64,000 nucleotides of DNA, taken from positions 310,001-374,000 of the forward strand of contig NZ_PXNO01000019.1 of assembly GCF_003007715.1 (NCBI RefSeq). The letters are read 5' to 3'. The notes beneath the pieces were generated by a model, which saw only the letters and a program-made list of their open reading frames with translations, was not told where the DNA came from and did not search any database. This document shows, piece by piece, positions 58,033-64,000 of the stretch. Position numbers and translations under genes: made by a program. The first letter of the stretch is position 1. Each line of letters begins with the position of its first letter. This stretch comes from Marinobacter shengliensis (lineage in GTDB: Bacteria > Pseudomonadota > Gammaproteobacteria > Pseudomonadales > Oleiphilaceae).

Positions 58033-59556
58033 TCAGGGCAGCCGGTATCGCACTATCAATCCGTCTACACTTGCCACGCTGGAATCAATCGCATCCGCCA
58101 GGCCCTGTACCAGCTCAGCCTCTTTTGCCACGTCGGTGGTGCGACTGGCAACGGTGTGGATGTTCTCGTTAATCTGCAGTGATGTAGCGGCCTGTTCCTC
58201 GCAGGCGGCGGCGATCTGGTTGTTCATGCTGCTGACAGCGTCTATCGCTTGCTCAATGCGGCTGATGGCTTCGGCAGCTTCCTGAATAGCCCGGTTCGAT
58301 TCGATTGACCGGGTCTGCCCCATTTGCATCGCAGCCGTTGTCGCTTCCGACAGGTCTTTCAGTTCATCTACCGTGGTGCGGATTTCATCGGTGAATTCCT
58401 GGGTACGACGCGACAGGGAACGCACCTCGTCAGCGACCACGGCAAAGCCCCGGCCGTGCTCGCCCGCCCTGGCGGCCTCAATGGCCGCGTTCAGTGCAAG
58501 CAGGTTGGTCTGGTCAGAAATGTCGTGTATCGAGCCCGTTACCCGGGCAATGGATTCCACCTTGTCGGTCAACTGAGCCACCATGCGCGCACTGTCCGCC
58601 AGAGCTTTATTGGTAGCGTCTGTCATGGTGCGTGCGCTGGCCATGGCCTGACTGCCAGCGGAGGCAGAACCTGCCGCATCGGTAGCGGCTTCGGAAGCCA
58701 ACTGGGCATTATGGGCCACTTCCTGCACACTCGCAGACATCTGATTGGTCGCTGTGGCCACCTGATCAGCCTGCTGCTGTTGCTCCTCAACATACTGACG
58801 GGTGCTTTCACTGGCTCGCACTAATTGCGCCGTGTTGCTCTGAAGTTCATCAGAGAAACCGCGCATCTGCCGGATCAGCTCGCAGGACTTCTCCATCATG
58901 TCGTTGAAGGATTTTGCGCTGACACTGCGGTCCTCAGTGGGCAAACGACCGGACAGATCATGTTCCCGGTCAAACGCCTGAACAATCGACATCATACGGA
59001 ACGCCTGGTTACGCTCCTGCTTCATTTGCACGGCAAAGAACACAAGGATACCGGCCTCGAAAACTACAAAGGCGGCATGAACCATGGCAGTGCCCCAGCC
59101 ATGCCCGTGGTCATATATCATCAGCGGCATCGAGCCTATCTGCGTGCCGGCATGTTGAAGTGCCGTGAACAACAGGTGGTGTAAGGCGATCGTAACGGCC
59201 GCAACCACTACAGGCAGCCAGTCCCGGTAGATAATCGTTAGGGCAAGTCCGGAAAAGATATGAAAATGCATTTCGATTCGCCCCATCTGGGCCTGAATCA
59301 TGATGGCTGAGAACAACATCAAACAGACGGCAAACAGACTCGAACTGGCGCGACTTCCCCGCAACAGGACGTAACCACCAGTTGCCAAGCCTCCCACAAG
59401 CATTGACGCCACAAGTGCGAACGCATGGGTGCCATAACCAACGGGCACCAGCAAGCCGACCACAGGCACGTGGGCCAGCAATATGAGGAGCATTTGCCAG
59501 TCGGTGACCAGAGTTTGCTCTCGGGTTAGATCGCTGACGCTAACAACGGTTGTCAT
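58033..59556 (-). CDS. Methyl-accepting chemotaxis protein with multi-span membrane sensor
   Basis: The product is 507 residues. Instead of a periplasmic domain it has about six membrane spans in residues 15-190, including [20 protein letters not shown] and [14 protein letters not shown], a histidine-rich membrane module seen in some receptors. No HAMP of standard type is clear; the signalling part has [20 protein letters not shown] near residue 347 and an EEQ pair later. It probably senses membrane state, redox or a membrane-permeant signal. AAGAGA is nine bases before ATG 59556; an earlier ATG lies next to that site. Confidence 0.9.
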   Translation of the reverse strand: MTTVVSVSDLTREQTLVTDWQMLLILLAHVPVVGLLVPVGYGTHAFALVASMLVGGLATGGYVLLRGSRASSSLFAVCLMLFSAIMIQAQMGRIEMHFHIFSGLALTIIYRDWLPVVVAAVTIALHHLLFTALQHAGTQIGSMPLMIYDHGHGWGTAMVHAAFVVFEAGILVFFAVQMKQERNQAFRMMSIVQAFDREHDLSGRLPTEDRSVSAKSFNDMMEKSCELIRQMRGFSDELQSNTAQLVRASESTRQYVEEQQQQADQVATATNQMSASVQEVAHNAQLASEAATDAAGSASAGSQAMASARTMTDATNKALADSARMVAQLTDKVESIARVTGSIHDISDQTNLLALNAAIEAARAGEHGRGFAVVADEVRSLSRRTQEFTDEIRTTVDELKDLSEATTAAMQMGQTRSIESNRAIQEAAEAISRIEQAIDAVSSMNNQIAAACEEQAATSLQINENIHTVASRTTDVAKEAELVQGLADAIDSSVASVDGLIVRYRLP

Positions 59557-59796
59557 TGGAATCATTCTCTTGGGTATGTCGCGCGGGACTTGTCTGGTGG
59601 GTTGCACTATCAGGATGCATTCGTTCGGGTATTTACGAACCTGAATTGTTGCAGATCACAGACAACACAGCTGGTTCGTACTTTCACTTAACGGATGTTT
59701 ATCGTGTTCACGGCAGGGATGTGTGAACAGATCAGCTGCGGCCCGGGGCCAGTTCTGTCATCATTGGCGCTGTTTTCTGACGGATCAGGATCTACC

Positions 59797-61251
59797 GTGA
59801 AACACGATTGTCATTACCACCCGGGCGACCCGGCCAAGTGGCACTGTGGTGAGTGCCAGATGCACTATTGCAACCGCTGCATGCCCGATGCAGATACCCG
59901 CCAGCGCCGCGCCCTGTGCCCACGCTGCAGCAAGGCCATGCGGTATCTCGGGGCGGCAACCGAGGTGGTGCCCTTCTGGCACCGCATCGGCGCTTTCTTC
60001 CGCTACCCGTTCCATACCGATCCATTGATGGTGATCGCCATCTGCACCCTGGTGCCGATCATTGCGCCGGCGAACATTATCGGCCTGGTTATCTGGCTGG
60101 TACTGGCACTGGCGCTGTTCAAGTACACCTATGCCGTGATCAGCCACACCGCAGAAGGCCATCTGAAACCTCCGCCGGTGTCGGTGGCGTTCACGGGCAG
60201 CGGTTTTGATATCGTCATTCTGCAGCTTCTCGTATTTGTACTGATGGGTGGCCTGGTGGCTGCGGCCGCGATGATCGGCGGGCCGATTCTGATGATGCTG
60301 GCCCTGGCCTTTGCGATACTCGCCCTGCCCGCCAGCATCATGGTGCTGGCGATGGAGCGATCAGTGGGTGCGGCGGTGAACCCGATGAACCTGGCGGTGC
60401 TGATTTCCCGTATCGGCACCCCCTACTTCCTGCTGTATGGCTATCTGATTCTGCTCACCCTGGCTTCCGGGGCGGCCCAGGATTTTGCCGTTGATCACTT
60501 CCCGATGTGGGTGGCACAGCCCCTGGCGGGCTTCCTCAACAGTACCTTTACCCTGATTCTGTTCCACATGCTGGGTTACCTGCTGTTCCAGTATCAGGAA
60601 GAACTGGGCTTTGCCTCGGACATTCAGGGGGAAGAAGGCGACGCAGACCAACAGAACCGGGACCGGAGCACCCGCTTTGATGCCGATCTGGACATGAACC
60701 TGAAAGACGGCAACTACGACCGGGTTCAGAGCATGCTGATCGAATCCCTCAAAAAAGACCGGGACAATCCGAAACGCATCGGGCAGCTCTATCAGATTCT
60801 GACCGCCCGGCAGGCAACGACCGAGCTGTACCGGTATCACCCGCGCCTGATGGCGTGGCTCGCCCAACGGCACGATGGGGACGGGCTGAACCAGCTTATG
60901 CAGACCCTGCAAGCGGCTGAGCCCGGCTTTCAGCTGGACGATCCGGAACTGGCGGTGCAGTGCGCCAGCGCCCTGTATCACCGGGGCCACTTCAAGCCGG
61001 CATTGCGGCTGCTCCAGGATTTCCACAAACGGTTCCCGGACAGCGACCAGCTGGCACCGGCCTATTTACTGGCCGCCCAGGCACTGGCCAATGGCCTGCA
61101 ACAGTGGGAGAAAGCCAGTGCGTTTCTCGCGTTTATCAAGAAACGCTGTGTCACCCACCCCTTGCATGGGCAGATTGACACCTGGCTGGACCAGGCCCGC
61201 AATCAGCAACCGCTGAAAGGCCCGAAAGCGAGTTTTGAGGTACCGGAGTAA
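59797..61251 (+). CDS. B-box-type zinc-finger membrane protein with C-terminal repeats
   Basis: The product is 484 residues if the GTG at 59797 is used, which has AGGA six bases upstream; a longer frame from 59695 gives an unlikely N-terminus. The first 45 residues form a zinc-binding treble clef (CHYHPGDPAKWHCGECQMHY, then CNRCMP and LCPRCSK). About five hydrophobic spans follow (residues 75-265), then a soluble helical region with TPR-like units (YHRGHFKPALRLLQDFHKRF). It converges on a rhomboid protease gene with related architecture (membrane core plus repeats). The function is unknown; zinc-finger-plus-membrane proteins next to rhomboids suggest a shared membrane process. Confidence 0.8.
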   Translation: MKHDCHYHPGDPAKWHCGECQMHYCNRCMPDADTRQRRALCPRCSKAMRYLGAATEVVPFWHRIGAFFRYPFHTDPLMVIAICTLVPIIAPANIIGLVIWLVLALALFKYTYAVISHTAEGHLKPPPVSVAFTGSGFDIVILQLLVFVLMGGLVAAAAMIGGPILMMLALAFAILALPASIMVLAMERSVGAAVNPMNLAVLISRIGTPYFLLYGYLILLTLASGAAQDFAVDHFPMWVAQPLAGFLNSTFTLILFHMLGYLLFQYQEELGFASDIQGEEGDADQQNRDRSTRFDADLDMNLKDGNYDRVQSMLIESLKKDRDNPKRIGQLYQILTARQATTELYRYHPRLMAWLAQRHDGDGLNQLMQTLQAAEPGFQLDDPELAVQCASALYHRGHFKPALRLLQDFHKRFPDSDQLAPAYLLAAQALANGLQQWEKASAFLAFIKKRCVTHPLHGQIDTWLDQARNQQPLKGPKASFEVPE

Positions 61252-61260
61252 TCGGTAAGC

Positions 61261-61291
61261 GCCGGCACAGGGCAAGCTGCGCTGTGCCGGC
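61261..61291. terminator. Hairpin between the zinc-finger gene and the rhomboid gene
   Basis: GCCGGCACAG pairs with CTGTGCCGGC over ten bases around an eleven-base loop that can itself pair partly. It lies between two convergent stops. Only a short A/T piece follows on either side. Confidence 0.65.
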
Positions 61292-61301
61292 ATTTAAGGC
61301 T

Positions 61302-62753
61302 TCAAAGAGTGTTCTGGAGCAATTGGCGGTAATGGCGGGCTTTTGGCTCCATCTGGTGCTTCTCGAACTCCGCCAGCAACAACCGGCAGGCCTCGTTGAC
61401 CATTTCCACATTCGCCGTTGAGCGCATGCGTTCAAAAGCCTTTTCCGCTGATTTCAAATCGTGGTGCTTGAGACTGGCAAACATTACCCGGTTATGGTCT
61501 TCCACCGCCAGCGGATGATGGGCCTCGCCCTTGCTCAGATATTCCTGCCACACTGAGATCATTTGCTCTGGCTGCCGTCGGGCCATGGCATCGGCCATAA
61601 GTTCCCGTGACAGGTCCCGGTAGGCTGGCAGGTCTGGCCGAAGTTTGGCCAGCTGGTACAGATGTTCCAACACAATGGCGCGCTCGGGATAGCGTTCCCG
61701 CAACGCCTCGAACTGACGCCGGGCCAGATCGAAATCCATCCTTCCAAGGCTGGCCATAGCCTGGGCATACGCCGAGGTAAAGCGGGCGTCCTGTTCATCT
61801 TCTTCCGGTTCAAAAAACTCTTCTTTCACCTGCAACCAGCTTTTACCCAACAGCCAGACCAGGCCAGCACCGGCAAGTAGCCCGCCAGCGTGGGCCATAT
61901 AGGCAATACCGGTAGAGCCGGCGTACCAGTAATCGTAGATTTCCTTGCCTACCCACACCGGCAACAGGGCGATGGCCGGTGCCCGGAAATAGTTGAAGTA
62001 GACCAACAGGAAGTAGAAAAAACGGATTTTCTGCACGCCGTATATGGCCACATACATGCCCATCAACCCGGAAATGGAGCCTGACGCGCCCACCAGAGGA
62101 ATCTGGCTGCCCATGGAGAAGCCGGTATACATCAGGCCGGATAACGCACCACAGGCCAGATAGGCCATCAGGTAACGGCCAGGCCCCAGGGCCTTCTCAA
62201 CGGTGAAGCCAAGCAGGAACAGGAACAGCAGGTTACCGATAATATGGCCCCAGCCACCGTGCAGAAACTGGTAGGTGATCAGGCTGTAAAGCGACAATTC
62301 CGCCGGGATAAGCCCCAACTGATAAGCGCTCATTCGAGACAGCCACTGTTCATCGATGGCAACCCGCTGCTCCAGCCAGTGACTTCGCTCGGCCGGCGCC
62401 CAGATCAGGTCCCGGTTTTCTTGCAGGTACTGGTAGAACTCCCTGTCCACCAACAGGGTGGCTGCCAGCCAGAAGGTTTCGTTGTCCTCCTGCAGTTGCT
62501 GGAATTCCTGAAGCTCCAGAACACTCTGGGCATCACCAGAAAACCGGATTTCCCGTTGCAGATAGTCTTCATAAGCCGGGGCCTCGAGCGCCAGCAGGTC
62601 GGCTTCCAGATACTGTTCCAGGGCCGCTTCAAATTTGCGGTCGTCACCGCCCTGATAGAACAGGAAGACCAGCAGGCAAGCCATCATCAGGCTCAGGGTT
62701 ACCCAGGGCGGGCGTTTCCAGTTAACGGCGTTCTCGGCAGGAATAATCAGCAT
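61302..62753 (-). CDS. Rhomboid-family intramembrane serine protease with large loop and helical repeats
   Basis: The product is 483 residues. After a first span (residues 20-33) a long soluble loop of about 120 residues is inserted, then the rhomboid core: HGGWGHIIGNLLFLFLLG near 165, the catalytic serine in LVGASGSISGLMGMY near 223 and the catalytic histidine in IAYMAHAGGLLAG near 285. The C-terminal 150 residues are helical repeat sequence. It should cut transmembrane segments of other proteins. The neighbour on the opposite strand is a zinc-finger membrane protein with a similar repeat tail. Confidence 0.92.
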   Translation of the reverse strand: MLIIPAENAVNWKRPPWVTLSLMMACLLVFLFYQGGDDRKFEAALEQYLEADLLALEAPAYEDYLQREIRFSGDAQSVLELQEFQQLQEDNETFWLAATLLVDREFYQYLQENRDLIWAPAERSHWLEQRVAIDEQWLSRMSAYQLGLIPAELSLYSLITYQFLHGGWGHIIGNLLFLFLLGFTVEKALGPGRYLMAYLACGALSGLMYTGFSMGSQIPLVGASGSISGLMGMYVAIYGVQKIRFFYFLLVYFNYFRAPAIALLPVWVGKEIYDYWYAGSTGIAYMAHAGGLLAGAGLVWLLGKSWLQVKEEFFEPEEDEQDARFTSAYAQAMASLGRMDFDLARRQFEALRERYPERAIVLEHLYQLAKLRPDLPAYRDLSRELMADAMARRQPEQMISVWQEYLSKGEAHHPLAVEDHNRVMFASLKHHDLKSAEKAFERMRSTANVEMVNEACRLLLAEFEKHQMEPKARHYRQLLQNTL

Positions 62754-62974
62754 GGGCGGTCACAATTCATCACAATCTGTCCCTGAAAAGCTGCTTTTTA
62801 CCACAGCAGCGACTTCTTTTCCCGGTGTAATGACGCCTGGCGAGCAGAAATCAAAGGTCTGCAACGGGAAATGTGGCGCAGCACACAACCGTGGGTGTCA
62901 TCACACAGTCACACAAATGCCATTCAATCGGTAACCACTCACTTCCGGTGCCTATCGACCATTCGCCAATTGCC

Positions 62975-63012
62975 GTTATTGCTTCAACCAACAATATTGG
63001 GGAAGCAATAAC
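62975..63012 (+). promoter_or_regulatory. Perfect inverted repeat before the OmpA-C-like gene
   Basis: GTTATTGCTTC (62975-62985) and GAAGCAATAAC (63002-63012) are perfect 11-base inverted repeats with a 16-base spacer that itself has CCAA and TTGG arms. The element ends 36 bases before the ATG at 63049. It could be a 5' leader hairpin or the binding site of a dimeric regulator. The rest of the gap 62754-63048 shows no other clear element. Confidence 0.6.
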
Positions 63013-63048
63013 AACAAAAACCGGATTCTGGACTCGAGGATACTGCAC

Positions 63049-63489
63049 ATGACCGTACTAGTTCTGGACAACCCTGACTTGCTGGCGAAGGCCGCATTGG
63101 CATTCGGCGGCATGGCGGGCCAGCCTTCACAAGACGGAAGCCGTCCTCACCGCACCCGATTTCACTACGGCTTCAACAAACACACTCCGGATGCCGGTGA
63201 CATCGAGGTTCTGAAGCAGCACGCTGCCTACCTGAAAAATCACCCGGGTGTGCGGGTAAGAATTCATGGCCACGCCGACCGCTTTGGTTCAGAGGAATAC
63301 AATCGTTTCCTGGCTCGCCTGAGGGCCAACTCTGTGGCCCGCCTGCTCATGCGCGAGGGCGTTCACCAGTCTGCCATTGTGCTGGCTACCTGGGGTTCGG
63401 ATCGCCCCCTGGCCCGGCCGGAAGACCACGCGGCCAACCGACGGGTGGAGCTGGAATACCTGACCATGGACATTGCCCAAGCACTCTGA
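63049..63489 (+). CDS. OmpA C-terminal-domain protein lacking a signal peptide
   Basis: The product is 146 residues. From residue 35 it is an OmpA-like domain: DAGDIEVLKQHAAYLKNHPGVRVRI (key part HAAYLKNHPGVRV), the peptidoglycan motif RIHGHADRFGSEEYNRFLAR near 75 and NRRVELEYL at the end. The first 30 residues (MTVLVLDNPDLLAKAALAFGG) lack a basic start and a hydrophobic core, so no export signal is evident, and no start codon exists upstream in frame that would add one. GAGG lies nine bases before the ATG. It could be a cytoplasmic or unconventionally exported protein; the function is unknown. Confidence 0.85.
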   Translation: MTVLVLDNPDLLAKAALAFGGMAGQPSQDGSRPHRTRFHYGFNKHTPDAGDIEVLKQHAAYLKNHPGVRVRIHGHADRFGSEEYNRFLARLRANSVARLLMREGVHQSAIVLATWGSDRPLARPEDHAANRRVELEYLTMDIAQAL

Positions 63490-63506
63490 GCGCCAGGTAC
63501 ATACAC

Positions 63507-63530
63507 AAACGGGGCCAACAGGCCCCGTTT
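63507..63530. terminator. Terminator between the OmpA-C-like gene and the MAPEG gene
   Basis: AAACGGGGCC pairs with GGCCCCGTTT around an AACA loop. The A and T ends make it work for both of the convergent genes. Confidence 0.85.
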
Positions 63531-63551
63531 AAGCAATCGCTGCCGGCTTGC

Positions 63552-63953
63552 TCAGCCGTACACCTGCCAGACGTTCCACAGTAACAGCAACGCCGCCACC
63601 AGAATCGCCAACCAGGTTAACAGGATACCGATCATGCGGGCCTTGTGGGGGCCACCCTTGCCGTTGATCATGCCCCAGGCATGGAGAATACGGCCCACCA
63701 CCAGCGCCATGCCGGTCCAGTAAATCAGGCCTGAGGCAACACCGTTCAGCTCGGCAATCGCCAGCATAATCAGGCCAATGGGCGCATATTCGACCAGGTT
63801 AGCATGGGCGCGCACCGCTGCCTCAAACTCGACATCGTCGTTCACGCCCAGCCCTTTACGGTACTTCAGCCGGTACTTGACCACCTGGCCGGACAACACC
63901 AGCAACAACAAACCAAGGACGGCCGCGAACACAGCGGTTACGGGTACGATCAT
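63552..63953 (-). CDS. MAPEG family membrane protein
   Basis: The product is 133 residues with four membrane spans and the MAPEG pattern: VKYRLKYRKGLGVNDD, then FEAAVRAHANLVEYAPIGLIM near residue 45 with the conserved R-H-N-E-Y residues, and RILHAWGMINGKGG. The superfamily includes glutathione-dependent enzymes of membrane-associated eicosanoid and detoxification metabolism; bacterial members of this length are usually uncharacterised. The ATG starts one base after the stop of the gene at the right edge, so the two are likely coupled. Confidence 0.9.
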   Translation of the reverse strand: MIVPVTAVFAAVLGLLLLVLSGQVVKYRLKYRKGLGVNDDVEFEAAVRAHANLVEYAPIGLIMLAIAELNGVASGLIYWTGMALVVGRILHAWGMINGKGGPHKARMIGILLTWLAILVAALLLLWNVWQVYG

Positions 63954-63954
63954 G

Positions 63955-63999
63955 TCAGCCCTGCTTTATCTTGTTGACCACTGCCAGCAGCAGTACCGC
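63955..63999 (-). CDS. C-terminal end of an unidentified gene
   Basis: Only the last 14 codons are in the window; they read AVLLLAVVNKIKQG before a TGA at 63955-63957. The hydrophobic stretch followed by basic residues suggests the end of a membrane protein. Support comes from the one-base spacing to the MAPEG start. The product cannot be named. Confidence 0.4.
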   Translation of the reverse strand, partial: AVLLLAVVNKIKQG

Positions 64000-64000
64000 A

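Overview
The window is about 58% G+C chromosomal DNA from a heterotrophic, motile gammaproteobacterium. The gene content (pyruvate:ferredoxin oxidoreductase with a dihydroorotate-dehydrogenase-like partner, TmcA, ThiI with a rhodanese domain, PpnN, AcnA, an OprF/OmpA-like porin with calcium-binding type 3 repeats, many c-di-GMP and two-component genes) best fits a marine genus such as Marinobacter. That assignment is an inference from gene content and protein style, not from a marker RNA: no rRNA or tRNA gene is visible.

Layout. 1-9.4 kb: end of an acyl-CoA thioesterase gene, then a leftward run of nifJ plus a DHOD-like gene, a frameshifted queuosine-tRNA mannosyltransferase-like gene, an MFS transporter, and fetA-fetB (metal export) overlapping an SDR gene. 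9.4-14.4 kb: an outer-membrane beta-barrel gene and a complete arsenic locus. The locus has a fused arsenate reductase-ArsR gene, a dedicated GAPDH and ArsJ leftward, and ACR3 rightward, with a clear ArsR-type dyad between the divergent halves. 14.5-31.9 kb: uppP, uvrD, a sigma-28-type promoter driving a chemoreceptor that is followed by a porin and a small PstS-like protein, gabD, an acetylpolyamine-amidohydrolase-like gene, thiI, ppnN, a cytochrome c, an enoyl-CoA-hydratase-family gene, an ankyrin lipoprotein, tmcA and a DUF2237 gene. This block is bracketed by two inverted copies of a 109-110 bp hairpin element (15355-15463 and 31763-31872) whose arms differ between copies but pair perfectly within each copy.

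32-43.5 kb: a second UvrD-like helicase, an OmpA-family porin, a methyltransferase and a SPOUT RNA methyltransferase whose start codons overlap head to head, dadA, a PPK2-type kinase, TatD, an HD-GYP phosphodiesterase and a Na/Pi cotransporter-like protein. 43.5-55 kb is a signalling region. It contains a substrate-binding lipoprotein coupled to a membrane diguanylate cyclase with its own binding-protein-like sensor, then lysO and DUF2288, then a translationally coupled set (Hpt-REC-REC-GGDEF, REC-HDOD, REC) divergent from two tandem histidine kinases with related kinase cores.

55-64 kb: acnA, an HD-GYP gene remnant, a second chemoreceptor with a multi-span membrane sensor, a zinc-finger/membrane/repeat protein convergent with a rhomboid protease, an OmpA-C-like protein without an export signal behind a strong inverted repeat, a MAPEG protein, and the tail of one more gene at the right edge. 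No transposase, integrase, phage gene or CRISPR array is visible. No gene-free stretch exceeds 300 bases; the longest (62754-63048) carries the inverted repeat described.
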